64,000 nt of DNA from an uncultured archaeon (GTDB lineage Archaea > Thermoplasmatota > Thermoplasmata > Thermoplasmatales > Thermoplasmataceae): assembly GCA_000965745.1 (NCBI GenBank), contig CP009479.1:568457-632456 (forward strand), in the 5' to 3' direction. Within the stretch, counting starts at the first letter, position 1. Every line of letters starts with the position of its first letter. Positions 9,027 to 18,846 of this stretch are shown here, piece after piece. The notes under the pieces are model-generated. The model was not told the DNA's origin. It saw only the letters and a list, made by a program, of their open reading frames with translations, and searched no databases. The position numbers were made by a program, and so were the translations under genes.

Positions 9027-9656
9027 TTACTCATATTCTACTGGCAGAGACCTTGAGAGCCATCTGGACATTCCACCAATGACGTTTCCTGCATCAAAAC
9101 CATTATCCGCCATATACAAAGCGGCAGACTGGCTTCTTGAGCCTGATGCGCAGACAAGTGCATATTTCTTGTCCTTTGATAGTTCCTGCAGTTTTGCTGG
9201 AAGTTCTTCCATGGGTATTTTCAGTGAGCCGGGTATGATCCCTGAGCTCCATTCAAATGGGTCTCTCACATCTATTACCGTATAGTCATCGCTTTTCTCG
9301 TAGAGGTCTTCCGGTGTAATCTCTTTCATCTCTGCTGTTGGCAACTGGGAGGACTCCCATCCATTCATTCCGTCTGAGATGACAGTAACAACCTTGAAGC
9401 CGTTTTTCCCGGCCTCTTCTTGTGCTGCCTTGGCGATTGTCTCGTTTGGGGCAAGAATTGCCACATCCCCAACATCATTTCCGAAATAGCTCGCTATTGC
9501 ACTGCCCCATCCCGATCTGCTGTATGGTGCGCAAACCGATCCCGGTATGTGCTTCTTAGTATACTCATTTGCCAGTCTTGTATCGATGAGGAGGACCTCA
9601 CCGTTGTTTATTCTCTTCCACAAAGCGTTGTAGTCAAAGTTTCCTTCTCCTTCCAT
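9027..9656 (-). CDS. Tandem-domain rhodanese sulfurtransferase
   Basis: Moves sulfane sulfur from a persulfide or thiosulfate donor to an acceptor. Residues 8-105 form a first rhodanese domain (LLIDTRLANEYTKKHIPGS), which lacks a catalytic Cys in the active loop (LAPNETIAK). Residues 110-205 form the active domain (VIDVRDPFEWSSGIIPGS, loop VCASGSRSQS with the catalytic Cys near residue 169). The gene follows the metallo-beta-lactamase gene with no gap (9656/9657), so the two are an operon. That pairing matches known ETHE1-rhodanese partnerships in persulfide oxidation. Confidence 0.93.
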   Translation of the reverse strand: MEGEGNFDYNALWKRINNGEVLLIDTRLANEYTKKHIPGSVCAPYSRSGWGSAIASYFGNDVGDVAILAPNETIAKAAQEEAGKNGFKVVTVISDGMNGWESSQLPTAEMKEITPEDLYEKSDDYTVIDVRDPFEWSSGIIPGSLKIPMEELPAKLQELSKDKKYALVCASGSRSQSAALYMADNGFDAGNVIGGMSRWLSRSLPVEYE

Positions 9657-10418
9657 TTAATTAACCTCCATTTCTGTTCCTGTATTCACTGCCCTAATCT
9701 CCCTAGCCTCTTCAGGCGGTGGTTTAAGGAGTTTCATCTGTCTGTCGACAAACTCGTCCACATCGGATATCTTTGCAAGAAAGTTGAATTTCTTTTCATA
9801 ACCTACTGTGGAGCTTGGTTTTTTGCTCATAAAGAGGCCTCCGCATTTTGAAGCCCCGTAATGTGCCGGATAGAGTTCCGTGTAATCAGGCAGATTCAAT
9901 ATTTTTCTTACACTTTCGAACTGCATCCTTGAAGCTTGTATGATTTCGTCATCTCCAGCATCCTGAAGATCAGGTCTTCCAACGTCTCCAACAAAAAGGG
10001 AGTCACCTGTCATAACAAGCATTGGATCGTCTCCCCTCTGGGTGTCCCTTACCACCAGAGAAATGCTTTCCGGTGTATGCCCCGGTGTTTCCAGGACTTC
10101 CACTTCCACTGATCCCAGAGAGAGTTTCTGTCCCTCTGAAAGAGGTTGAAAATCATAGCTCACAGCCGCCCTGGCCCCGAATGAGACCTTGAGGCCAAGG
10201 CTCTTGGCAAGTTCCCTTGCTCCTGACCTGTGGTCAGCATGAACGTGTGTTTCCACCACATGATTTATAGTGATTCCCAGGTCCTGGGCAGTCATTATGT
10301 ATTCTGTGGCCCCTACCGACTCCAGAGGGTCAACTACCATTCCAGTCCCGGTTACTTCGTCTCCGAGAAGGTAGGAATTGCATCCCAGGTTTTCGTCTCT
10401 CATGACTTTCCAAATCAT
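9657..10418 (-). CDS. ETHE1-like persulfide dioxygenase (metallo-beta-lactamase fold)
   Basis: Predicted to oxidise glutathione- or CoA-type persulfides with a mononuclear iron. The MBL motif HVHADHRSG gives the metal ligands, followed by LETPGHTPESIS, MTGDSLFVGDVGRPDL and YPAHYGASKCGG, a layout closer to ETHE1/Blh than to glyoxalase II. The start is set at ATG 10416-10418 because a strong GGAGGT lies 8 bases upstream; a longer reading frame would begin at 10445 with MQSKGGRKT. It is translationally adjacent to the rhodanese gene and forms a small sulfide/persulfide-handling operon. Confidence 0.9.
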   Translation of the reverse strand: MIWKVMRDENLGCNSYLLGDEVTGTGMVVDPLESVGATEYIMTAQDLGITINHVVETHVHADHRSGARELAKSLGLKVSFGARAAVSYDFQPLSEGQKLSLGSVEVEVLETPGHTPESISLVVRDTQRGDDPMLVMTGDSLFVGDVGRPDLQDAGDDEIIQASRMQFESVRKILNLPDYTELYPAHYGASKCGGLFMSKKPSSTVGYEKKFNFLAKISDVDEFVDRQMKLLKPPPEEAREIRAVNTGTEMEVN

Positions 10419-10649
10419 AGTTTTTCTACCTCCCTTACTTTGCACATATCGAAATATTATAATAGTATTACGTAAGAATCGCTGTCACATAATATGTATA
10501 ATTAATTGGGCAGAAAAGTGTTCATTTGCGGGCTGATACCCCTCTTCAGAGAATCCTTCGTCATGCCTGGTCCCTTGAAATTTGTGAAGTACACATGCCA
10601 GTCGGTGTAATGCATTAATTATTACCTTTGAATTACGGTATCTGTTCAG

Positions 10650-11606
10650 ATGATAAGCGGGAAAAAGATACTTGTTACCGGCGGTGCAGGTTTTATTGGC
10701 TCAAACATGGTTGAGCTTCTCCATAATGATAATGAGATTACGGTTGTGGATGACCTGAGTAATGTAGATGACAGGTATATCAGAAGTTTAGTTGAAAGCG
10801 GAAAGGTGATTTTCAGAAAAATCGATCTCACTGGGAAGAACAGCCTGGAGGATCTTGGCAGACAAGACCTCGTAATCCACCTTGCTGCAAATTCCGATGT
10901 GCGGGGAGGCTCTGAAAATCCAATCAAGGATCTTAACAGCAACGTAATAGGGACCATGGAGGTCCTGGAATATATGCGAAGGACTGACACTGGAGAAATA
11001 GCCTTTGCCTCAAGTTCAACAGTATACGGGGAGACTGATGTGCTTCCCACCCCTGAGACTTATGGGCCATACATGCCAATATCCTCGTACGGGGCATCAA
11101 AAATGGCGTGTGAAGGCTTCATTACAGCATACTCGCATTATTATGGCTTCAAGAGCTCTATATTCAGGTTCGCAAATATTGTTGGAAAGAACTCCACACA
11201 CGGAGTGATTTTTGACTTCATAAACAAGCTCAGAAAGAATCCTCAAGAGCTTGAGATACTGGGTGACGGTACACAGAGAAAATCATACATGCACGTTTCA
11301 GACTGTGTTGGCTCCATAATTTATGTGCATGAGAAAAGCAGCAGAACCGACATTTTCAACCTCGGCAATGACATGACAACCTCCGTGAAGAAAATTGGCG
11401 AAACTGTAATCGACAAGATGGGCCTGAAAGATGTCAGGGTCAATTTCACTGGGGGAGTTGACGGACGCGGATGGAAAGGCGACGTGAAAATAGCACAGCT
11501 TGGAATAGAGAAGCTCAAATCCACGGGCTGGAAAAATTCGTACACGAGTGATCAGGCAGTGGAAGCAGCTGTAGAAGAGACTCTGGCACAGCTGCCGCAT
11601 TCCTGA
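10650..11606 (+). CDS. NAD-dependent nucleotide-sugar epimerase (GalE-like)
   Basis: An extended SDR enzyme, probably acting on UDP-sugars for surface glycans. It shows the Rossmann motif TGGAGFIGSNM, VVDDLSN, HLAANSDVRGG, the catalytic ASSSTVYGE and YGASK (Tyr-x-x-x-Lys), FRFANIVG, and a C-terminal GDGTQRKSYMHV substrate region. Length (318 aa) is normal. ATG 10650 directly starts the Rossmann strand. The aminotransferase gene follows 22 bases later in the same direction. The exact sugar is not predictable. Confidence 0.92.
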   Translation: MISGKKILVTGGAGFIGSNMVELLHNDNEITVVDDLSNVDDRYIRSLVESGKVIFRKIDLTGKNSLEDLGRQDLVIHLAANSDVRGGSENPIKDLNSNVIGTMEVLEYMRRTDTGEIAFASSSTVYGETDVLPTPETYGPYMPISSYGASKMACEGFITAYSHYYGFKSSIFRFANIVGKNSTHGVIFDFINKLRKNPQELEILGDGTQRKSYMHVSDCVGSIIYVHEKSSRTDIFNLGNDMTTSVKKIGETVIDKMGLKDVRVNFTGGVDGRGWKGDVKIAQLGIEKLKSTGWKNSYTSDQAVEAAVEETLAQLPHS

Positions 11607-11628
11607 AGGTGTCCTGGGGCTGGAAGAA

Positions 11629-12672
11629 TTGAATTCAGAAGATATCAGAACCTTTGGGTGGATTTGGAATAACAGGGCAAAATGCAGATATGACCTGTCA
11701 AGGAATGAGCTATACGAACAGGATCTCGCGTCCCTGGGAATAAGAACATCTTATGATGACTACCTTAAGGAAAAGGACCCTGAGAGGTATTTCAAGCAGA
11801 CTGTGGCAGAATTGTATGGTGTGGACGAGGAGAATGTTATTCCAACTATTGGCGGAACGGAAGCCATATTCATTGCTTCAGGGTATCTGGGGAGCCTTTC
11901 CAGGGAAATACTCATACCAGCTCCTGAGTATGAGCCATTATTCATCGTTCCCAGAAATCTTGGAAGCAGTGTTGTCCTTAGACCCGATTTTGAAGCTGCT
12001 GAAGCATACTCCGGCGATGGATCCGCCATGCTCACTTCACCTGGAAATCCCGAAGGTGTTGAGCGAATCGAGCTCTTTGACCGGTTTTCAGAAAGGCTGG
12101 GGAAGAATTCAAGGATTTATGTGGACGAGACGTTCACTGAATTCAAGTTCAAGGACAGGCCCGATTCATTGTTCAACAGGGATCAGCGGACCATCGTGTC
12201 TGGAACCATGACAAAATTCTTCGGCCTCACGAAGATAAGAACAGGGTGGATCCTGTCGCATGAGGAAGATAGGAAAGGCATATTGAGAGTGAAATCCATG
12301 TCAAGTGCGGCGAACCCACGCTACCCTATGTGGCTGGCTGCAAATGTCCTGAGGGGCAGGAGCCGTTTTGCCGGAATCGTGAAGAGGTTGATTCAGTCAA
12401 ATCTGCCAGTGGCAGATGAATTTGTCAGCAGGTTCGACCGCCTGAGTTGGAAAAAACCTGATTCAGCCCCATTCGGTTTTGTCAGGTATGACCTCGATGT
12501 AGACTCTGTAACCCTGTGCAGCAGGATATACGAAGACACAGGAGTGCTGCTCGTGCCAGGATCTTTTTTTGGTGTAGAGCACGGATTCAGGCTGTGCTTC
12601 TTTCTTGAACCTAGCGTTCTCATAGAGGCTTTCGAAACACTCACGCAGTATTTTGAGGATCACCTGTCTTAG
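11629..12672 (+). CDS. Fold-type I PLP aminotransferase, class I/II
   Basis: A pyridoxal-phosphate enzyme of about 347 aa. Marks are TIGGTEAIFIASGYLG (cofactor phosphate-binding region), APEYEPLF, TSPGNPEGVE (NPxG-type motif), YVDETFTEFKF (Asp that pairs with the PLP nitrogen), and SGTMTKFFGLTKIRTGWI with the Schiff-base Lys. The best start is TTG at 11629, 22 bases after the epimerase stop. The substrate, perhaps an amino acid or sugar precursor, is unknown. Its 3' end overlaps that of the S9 peptidase gene on the other strand by 32 bases. Confidence 0.88.
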   Translation: MNSEDIRTFGWIWNNRAKCRYDLSRNELYEQDLASLGIRTSYDDYLKEKDPERYFKQTVAELYGVDEENVIPTIGGTEAIFIASGYLGSLSREILIPAPEYEPLFIVPRNLGSSVVLRPDFEAAEAYSGDGSAMLTSPGNPEGVERIELFDRFSERLGKNSRIYVDETFTEFKFKDRPDSLFNRDQRTIVSGTMTKFFGLTKIRTGWILSHEEDRKGILRVKSMSSAANPRYPMWLAANVLRGRSRFAGIVKRLIQSNLPVADEFVSRFDRLSWKKPDSAPFGFVRYDLDVDSVTLCSRIYEDTGVLLVPGSFFGVEHGFRLCFFLEPSVLIEAFETLTQYFEDHLS

Positions 12673-14500
12673 ATGGGAAAGAATTGAACCATCTGATCAT
12701 TTCTGTGATATACATCTCAAAATGCTTTTTCTCCCTGAAGCCGTGGCCTTCCCTCGGAAAGAGAAGCAGCCTGGCCTCTTTTCCCTTATCTTTCAAGGCC
12801 CTGTAGAACTGGTAATACTGCCCAACTGGAACGTACGGGTCTTCAATGCCGTGCATCAAAAGGATAGGTGTCTTAACATTTTCCACATACCTTATTGCAG
12901 AGAATTTCAGGAACCTGTCAAACGCATATGGGTCCTGATCATAGTGAATGCTGTCCCATGTTGCAAGGCTGGAAACTCCATGGAAACTTATCCAGTCAAC
13001 GATTCCAAAGAGTGATGCTGAAGCAGCAAAACGGTCCGTTTGCGTGACCGCCCACGCGGAAATGAACCCGCCATAAGATCCTCCTGTGATGAATATCCTG
13101 TCCCTGTCCACCGGCTCATTTTCAAGAACGTAGTCGAGGCCCTCCATTATGTCCTTGAAATCCATTCCGCCCATGTCACCTCTGTTCAGTTCCGCATATT
13201 TTCTGCCCTTTCCCGTGCTTCCCCGGTAATTGGGGAGAAACACTGAAAAACCTGCTCCCATAAGGAGCGTTGAATAATCCATGAAGTTCTCGGTGCTGGC
13301 GGAAGTCGGCCCCCCATGGACTACTACCACTAATGGGGCACCTTCTCCGGCATTCCTGAAGAGTCCGTACGGTTCAACGCCATCAGTGGATTTCCACTTC
13401 ACCATTTTTGAGTCATAGCTCCTGAGGCCTGAAAGATGGGAATTAACATCCGTGAGTTTTTTTGCTTCTCCATTGCCGTCAACCAGGTACACTTCCTGCG
13501 GCCTGTCTTTGGCTGTGAAGGCAAAAGCGAAAAGGCCGCCTTCGCTGGAGAACTTGGGTGAAAAAGCTGGAAGAACTGCCCCGAATGAAGACCATATGAT
13601 CCTCCCCTCCCCAATGGACTGGATCTCGAATGTCCCCATATTGTTTCCAAGGGCGTAAATCACGCCGTTCGCCGTTTCCTTGAAGCAGCTGAATGATTTT
13701 TCAGCGTTTTCAGTCATATTCACTGCCTTGCCATTCTCAATGCTGCATGATATGATGTCCCCGGATTCTACTCCATTGTCGCTCATCAGGCTTTCAATAA
13801 AGAAGACCTTTGATCCGTCCTTTGAAAATGACGGAGATGAAAGCTGCCTTTTCTCCGGGGTGTACAGAGTTCGCTGTTCTCCGGTTTCAAGGTCAATCAG
13901 AGCAATCCTGGGTTCATACCATGACCAGTTATAGGGATACTCTGACACAACAGCGGCAGCCCTGTTTCCAAGTGATGAAAAGTCCCAAACCTGAAAACCT
14001 GATGTGAGTCTTCTCATCCCGTGTCCGGGGGTGTATTTCCATAGCGAGTGGAACTTGTGGTCTTCCTCGAAGAAGTAGCCGTCGTTTCCCTCCTTCTTCT
14101 TTTTCTTCTCTTCTTTGTGGTAGTCCTCAACAAGAGCTACCATGGAAGTGTCATCATGCCATTTAAGTGAGTCTATCTTTCCATTGACCATGGAGCTTTC
14201 CTGTCCGTTGGAGTCCACGTCCCGGATGACAATATAATTTCTCTCCTTCTCGGAGCTCACATAGGCAAGCCTGGATGAATCCGGAGAAAATGAAAGAGAG
14301 GAGTTTGCTCTGCCTTCATCGGAAATGATCTCCTCTTTCCCTTCCGCGAGCTTCATGAGAATGACCCTGTTTTCAATGAGCCCCTTGAATTCCTTGTATG
14401 TATCTGATGATATGAACGCCACATATTTTCCGTCTGGTGAGAGAGTCACGTTGTTGAGTGTCTGCATTCGGAAAAAATCCTCTACTCCATGGTCTTTCAT
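12641..14500 (-). CDS. S9-family prolyl oligopeptidase/acylaminoacyl peptidase
   Basis: A cytoplasmic serine peptidase that trims peptides. Residues 1-350 are a beta-propeller with repeated SPDGKYVAFIS-like and SPDSSRLAYVS blades. The C-terminal 260 residues are an alpha/beta hydrolase: HGGP (oxyanion region), PNYRGSTGKG, the nucleophile elbow GGSYGGF, DPYVP (Asp) and GHGF (His). The 619-aa length fits acylaminoacyl peptidase. The start ATG 14498-14500 overlaps the divergent gene's longest reading frame by 12 bases; an ataaatatat TATA-like element near 14518-14530 lies where a promoter for this gene would be expected. Confidence 0.94.
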   Translation of the reverse strand: MKDHGVEDFFRMQTLNNVTLSPDGKYVAFISSDTYKEFKGLIENRVILMKLAEGKEEIISDEGRANSSLSFSPDSSRLAYVSSEKERNYIVIRDVDSNGQESSMVNGKIDSLKWHDDTSMVALVEDYHKEEKKKKKEGNDGYFFEEDHKFHSLWKYTPGHGMRRLTSGFQVWDFSSLGNRAAAVVSEYPYNWSWYEPRIALIDLETGEQRTLYTPEKRQLSSPSFSKDGSKVFFIESLMSDNGVESGDIISCSIENGKAVNMTENAEKSFSCFKETANGVIYALGNNMGTFEIQSIGEGRIIWSSFGAVLPAFSPKFSSEGGLFAFAFTAKDRPQEVYLVDGNGEAKKLTDVNSHLSGLRSYDSKMVKWKSTDGVEPYGLFRNAGEGAPLVVVVHGGPTSASTENFMDYSTLLMGAGFSVFLPNYRGSTGKGRKYAELNRGDMGGMDFKDIMEGLDYVLENEPVDRDRIFITGGSYGGFISAWAVTQTDRFAASASLFGIVDWISFHGVSSLATWDSIHYDQDPYAFDRFLKFSAIRYVENVKTPILLMHGIEDPYVPVGQYYQFYRALKDKGKEARLLLFPREGHGFREKKHFEMYITEMIRWFNSFPSKTGDPQNTA

Positions 14501-15190
14501 GCAAGAGTATCTGAGGAATATATTTATGGTTGCCCAAAATTCAGGGGCACTTTGGAATACCGCTGGGGAAAGCTTAATTTTAAAGGACCGTCGGTAAACA
14601 CGGATCTGCTGCTCTATAAAGAGAAGTCATACCTGATCCTGCCTTCCGAAGGCGAGGAAAACAGATTCTTCGTCAGTGCTGATGAATCAGGAGTTGATTT
14701 CTTTATAGCGAGTTCGTCTGTGAGAAACTTTCAGGCGATGCGGGGATTCTTCACAAAGATGTATGACTGTTATGCCTCTGAGGAAGAGCCGGAACGAATT
14801 CAGTCTGGCGGGAGATTTGTAATGACCAACAGGAATATTATGAAGAAGTCGGCTTTCAGTTATTTCCCTGAGTTCCTGAGAAACATGATATATCTTCCTT
14901 CATCTGTGGAAGACTTAAAACTGCAGTATGAAGTGATAATCAGGTCCTCTCACAACTTCAGGAAGAGGAAGCTTTACAATTTCTGTGTCTACGTCAGGTT
15001 TGAGACAGAAGGATGGAACCCTGATGAGATGATGGTTTACGTGCGAAACGAAGTTGCACGCCTCAATAGCGAGAGAAAATGGAAAATGGGCATATCCACC
15101 AAGGGAAGAGTCAGGTTCAGGACTGATAAGTTCGATGATCCCATGAAACTGTGTAATTTTGTCAGGATACCGATAGATGAGAAGGCATAA
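14489..15190 (+). CDS. Hypothetical protein, 233 aa
   Basis: No family recognised. It looks like a soluble alpha/beta protein with several aromatic-rich strands (LLLYKEKSYLILPSE, VDFFIASSSV, YEVIIRSSHNF, NFCVYVRFETEG) and a basic C-terminal part (KRKLYNF, SERKWKMG). The longest frame starts at ATG 14489, inside the start of the divergent S9 gene. A TTG in frame at 14552, about 30 bases after the AT element at 14518-14526, would give a leaderless start with MEYRWGKLNF and is a realistic alternative. Both genes may share a divergent promoter. Confidence 0.7.
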   Translation: MVFHARVSEEYIYGCPKFRGTLEYRWGKLNFKGPSVNTDLLLYKEKSYLILPSEGEENRFFVSADESGVDFFIASSSVRNFQAMRGFFTKMYDCYASEEEPERIQSGGRFVMTNRNIMKKSAFSYFPEFLRNMIYLPSSVEDLKLQYEVIIRSSHNFRKRKLYNFCVYVRFETEGWNPDEMMVYVRNEVARLNSERKWKMGISTKGRVRFRTDKFDDPMKLCNFVRIPIDEKA

Positions 15191-15364
15191 CGTTTGCAGG
15201 GGAGTCATGCCTGTATACTTGGTTCTTACTGCCATGGCAAACAGATAACATTGCCTTCGAGAAAATTAATATATATTTGACAAAAGCATTTTGAATGCCC
15301 AAGTTTTCTTCTTGAACGCTCAAGCACCGTATCTTTTAATATTTTTAACCAATACCCCTGAAGT

Positions 15365-16810
15365 ATGTCCCAGAGATTTGAACCAGAAGGTTTATGGTCT
15401 GGAAAGGAGCTTAAAAACTGGGAGAAGGATTCATTTAACTTCTTTCGTCTCTGGGGTCCCCTGATACTTGTGTCCGGAGTTGCCGGCGGTCTCGGAGCTT
15501 ACGTTTTTCGCGCTCTCATCATACTTAACCAGGACATTTTCTTTGGATTCATTGGAGGGCATGGTGTTCCAGTGATCTTCCTTCCTGTTATTGGCGGCCT
15601 CATAGTTGGGCCTATCATTTACAAATATGCTTCTGAGGCCTGGGGGCATGGTGTCCCTGAGGTCATGGAATCTTTGAGGACCAGGGGAGGGAAGATAAGA
15701 AGCCGTGTAGCCATTGTCAAGATCCTAGCCTCTTCAGTAACCATAGGGTCAGGAGGAAGCGCCGGAAGGGAAGGTCCTATTGCACAGATTGGAGCATCCG
15801 TTGCTTCTGTTGTGGGTTCTGTCTTTCACCTTGACGAGAGGTCCCTCAAGCTTATGGTAATGGCAGGCGCATCAGCCGGAATCAGCGGTACATTCAAGGC
15901 TCCCATAGGTGGTGCACTTTTCGGGCTTGAGGTCCTCAACAAAGAGATAAGGACGACGGACCTGATCGTAATGGCACTTTCATCCCTAGTTGGATATGGC
16001 GTTTCTGTAGCCCTCCTTGGACCGGGTCCGATTTTCCTTGCCCAGGATCTTCAGTTTAACGACGCGGATCTTCCATTTTATCTCCTGCTCGGGGTAATAG
16101 GAGGATTTGCATCCTACCTCTGGACAAGGAGCCTTTACGGTGTTGAAGATCTCTTTGCAAAATTCAGAATTCAGAGGAAATGGTATTCCCCGTTTCTTGG
16201 AGCATGGGTTGTTGGAGCGGTTGGCCTGATGTTCCCGGAGTCTCTGGGGCTTGGCTACAGTGTTATCAATTCTTTCTTCAAGCAGGATCTTCCTGTCCAT
16301 CTTGTTACCGGCCTGGCTTTATTCATCTTTCTTCTTCTTCTTGCAAAGCTTGCAACTTCGGCATTCACCATCGGTTCCGGCGGAAGTGGAGGCATATTTT
16401 CACCTTCCCTTTTCATGGGAGCTATGCTTGGCGCTCTGTTCGGCATGGGTGTAGACGCCCTTTTCCCCAGCATATCGCCTGGATACCTTTCATATGCGCT
16501 GGTAGGAATGTGCGTGATTTTTGCTGGATCTGCCAAGGCACCTTTCATGGCCACAATAATAGTGGCGGAAATGGCAAGGAACTTCACGATGCTGCCTGCC
16601 CTCTTTCTGGCAAGTGTGGTAAGCTACCTGATCAGCGGCCCGGGATCAATATACATGTTCAAGGTTGAAAGGACGGTAGGGCAGAACATACCCGACAAAT
16701 ACCTCGGAACCCCGCAGCCCCCTGCTATGGCACTGATGATTTACAAAGCACTCAGATCCAGGAAGGCTACAAAAACAAAGGATATCAAGCAGGTTTACAA
16801 GAACAAGTAA
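15365..16810 (+). CDS. ClC-family chloride channel or transporter
   Basis: A polytopic membrane protein of 481 aa that moves chloride, either as a channel or in exchange for protons. Family signatures are GSGGSAGREGPIAQIG (helix F, with the gating glutamate in GREGP), ASAGISGTFKAPIGGALFGLEV, and GSGGSGGIFSPSLFMGAMLGA (the GGIFxP anion-binding motif). About ten hydrophobic segments are visible. No cytoplasmic CBS domains follow; the C-terminus is a short basic tail. In an acidophile the role could be charge balance against proton entry, which is inference. It starts with ATG 15365. Confidence 0.95.
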   Translation: MSQRFEPEGLWSGKELKNWEKDSFNFFRLWGPLILVSGVAGGLGAYVFRALIILNQDIFFGFIGGHGVPVIFLPVIGGLIVGPIIYKYASEAWGHGVPEVMESLRTRGGKIRSRVAIVKILASSVTIGSGGSAGREGPIAQIGASVASVVGSVFHLDERSLKLMVMAGASAGISGTFKAPIGGALFGLEVLNKEIRTTDLIVMALSSLVGYGVSVALLGPGPIFLAQDLQFNDADLPFYLLLGVIGGFASYLWTRSLYGVEDLFAKFRIQRKWYSPFLGAWVVGAVGLMFPESLGLGYSVINSFFKQDLPVHLVTGLALFIFLLLLAKLATSAFTIGSGGSGGIFSPSLFMGAMLGALFGMGVDALFPSISPGYLSYALVGMCVIFAGSAKAPFMATIIVAEMARNFTMLPALFLASVVSYLISGPGSIYMFKVERTVGQNIPDKYLGTPQPPAMALMIYKALRSRKATKTKDIKQVYKNK

Positions 16811-16895
16811 GCTCTTCTTGCATTATTTTGCAGATTATTTTGATGTTATGAGTATATCCTCTTCATGTATCACCTTTTTATCCGGAGGAAAAACA

Positions 16896-17504
16896 TTGAA
16901 AAATTATGACAGAGTATACAGCAGGAGGGGGCTCTATTGGAGGAATGATCCGAACAGCCTGTGCAGGGAGGTTGTGGAAATTCTCTCCCAGGAAGATCCA
17001 AGAAGAAAAAAGGTTATTGATCTTGGTTCCGGTGAGGGGAGGGACCTGATGCACTTTTCCCGTAATGGATTTTCTGCCACAGGAGTGGAAATATCGCTCC
17101 CTGGCATCAACAAGTCCCTAGAATGGGCGAAAGGTGAAGAGGTCGAGATTGATCTTGTACAGTCCGATCTTAACGACTTCAAGCTTGAAAGTGAGTATGG
17201 TGTTATCTACTCAAGCGGTAGCCTCACTTTCATCAGGCCGGAAAATAGGGGCGATGCTTTTGCGGATTACAAGTCCCACACATCTCCCGGAGGGCTTAAT
17301 GCATTCAACGTATTCGTTGTGAAGCCTTTCATGGGAACTGTGCCCGACTGGGGGGACAATGAGTATTTCTACAGGGAGGGCGAGCTGGCTTCCTATTATT
17401 TTGACTGGAAAATAATAAAGTCAGAAAGTGAAACTTTCAGCTGCAATTCAGGGGGACTGCGGCACACCCACGCAATGGAAACCCTTATGGCAAGAAAAAT
17501 GTGA
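16896..17504 (+). CDS. Class I SAM-dependent methyltransferase
   Basis: A 202-aa Rossmann methyltransferase similar in pattern to TehB/UbiE-type enzymes: motif I VIDLGSGEGRDLMHF, then VEISLPGINKS (acidic post-I loop), DLVQSDLNDF and VIYSSGSLTFI. The start is TTG 16896, because a clear GGAGG lies at 16884-16888, 7 bases before it, and the protein then begins KNYDRVYSRRG. An in-frame start at 16818 would add 26 residues unlike the family. It follows the ClC gene by 85 bases. Substrate unknown. Confidence 0.82.
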   Translation: MKNYDRVYSRRGLYWRNDPNSLCREVVEILSQEDPRRKKVIDLGSGEGRDLMHFSRNGFSATGVEISLPGINKSLEWAKGEEVEIDLVQSDLNDFKLESEYGVIYSSGSLTFIRPENRGDAFADYKSHTSPGGLNAFNVFVVKPFMGTVPDWGDNEYFYREGELASYYFDWKIIKSESETFSCNSGGLRHTHAMETLMARKM

Positions 17505-17530
17505 GAATTTATGGGAGCTTCACCAGGCTC

Positions 17531-18763
17531 TCAGAATTTCAGCTGAGCGGGGTAAGTCCCTTCTCCGGATTCCCACTTCAGACCTCCGCCTTCAATCTTC
17601 ATTACGTTTGAAGCGTCGTGTGTGGACAGGGTTACCTTGTTTCCAGAAAGTTTGAGGCCGAGGATGCCGTAATTCATGGAGTCCATGAGGACCTCATCTC
17701 CTCTAACTATCTCGGGGTAAACAACCTTGCCATTGTACCTGCTGTATCCAAGCGTGCTCCAGTAATCGGGGGAAAAGGTAGTTGTATCGGTGAAAACCCT
17801 CAGGTAAGCTTCATGGTCTCGGTTCATGGCAGAGTGCGCTTTTGCAGACCTGATGAGGCTTATCAGCTCATCCCTTATCATGAATCCATCATTCCTGTGC
17901 ATGTGGCTTCCCGAATATGTTACGTTTGCTGTGTAATACCCGGTCTTGTTGATTTTCCTGAATGTAAGAAAACTCATTATGTTCTCATAAACTACCTGAT
18001 TGCCCTTCTTTTTGAGAACCTCCTTAAGAGCATCTTTCATCTGCTCCTGAGATTTCCAGCTTATTCCAAATCTGGATGGAAACTCCCAGGTGAACCATTC
18101 CGGAATTGCCTCACATTCCGATGATGCGGCTTCGTCGAATACATCCCGGTATCTCTGGGACCAGTAGTCCCTCGGAAGGAATGACTGCGGTATTTTCCTG
18201 AATTCCTGGAAATCTATCTGGCATTCCCCGTACTTGAACTTGCTGGATGTAGCGTCGTATCTTATTGCCCTTTCATTTGGCCCGGCAAAGAATATTTTGT
18301 TGTCTATCATTCCGAGGCCTATGATCGACCTTGATATCAGATCATAGAGCAGTCTCTTTCCAGATTCGATCCTGAGCCCTACTGAGTTCTCAGCTAGCTT
18401 CCTGGTTATCTCTTCAAGCCTTTCCTGCTGAGGCTGGTCCCATTCAGACGGGTCAGATGTTGTTACAAGCCTGGCTGAGACAACGTGTTTCTCGCTGTCA
18501 AAATCCCTGAATCGTGAGTTGAGCGTTATGATGGAGTCTTCGAAAAGATTGAGCTTGTCCATGCTTATGCCGTCCTGGCCGACACATTCACAGAAAACGT
18601 ACCCCTCGTTCTCCTCTAGAAGGACATCATGGATAACTCCCAGGGTCTCATAACGTGGCACGACATTTTCTCCCCTGGACACACAAAGCGCTGCATAGGC
18701 CATTTCAAGAAGCCAGCCTTCCAGAGTAAGGTTGCCAGCCCAGTCTTCTTCAGTCTTCTCCAT
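17531..18763 (-). CDS. Hypothetical protein, 410 aa
   Basis: I do not recognise the family. The sequence is soluble, Trp- and Tyr-rich, with an alternating strand pattern through residues 30-110 (VFCECVGQDGISMDKL) and a helical centre (EQMKDALKEVLKKKGN). The final 60 residues (YGILGLKLSGNKVTLSTHD) look like beta hairpins. It is transcribed alone on the minus strand. No catalytic motif can be claimed. Confidence 0.7.
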   Translation of the reverse strand: MEKTEEDWAGNLTLEGWLLEMAYAALCVSRGENVVPRYETLGVIHDVLLEENEGYVFCECVGQDGISMDKLNLFEDSIITLNSRFRDFDSEKHVVSARLVTTSDPSEWDQPQQERLEEITRKLAENSVGLRIESGKRLLYDLISRSIIGLGMIDNKIFFAGPNERAIRYDATSSKFKYGECQIDFQEFRKIPQSFLPRDYWSQRYRDVFDEAASSECEAIPEWFTWEFPSRFGISWKSQEQMKDALKEVLKKKGNQVVYENIMSFLTFRKINKTGYYTANVTYSGSHMHRNDGFMIRDELISLIRSAKAHSAMNRDHEAYLRVFTDTTTFSPDYWSTLGYSRYNGKVVYPEIVRGDEVLMDSMNYGILGLKLSGNKVTLSTHDASNVMKIEGGGLKWESGEGTYPAQLKF

Positions 18764-18846
18764 ACGGTTTCAGATTCCGTTTATAACGTATAAACTTTTC
18801 TTCACGCAGAGCTGGATTTTAAGCTTAAATTCTAGAATAGCAGGGA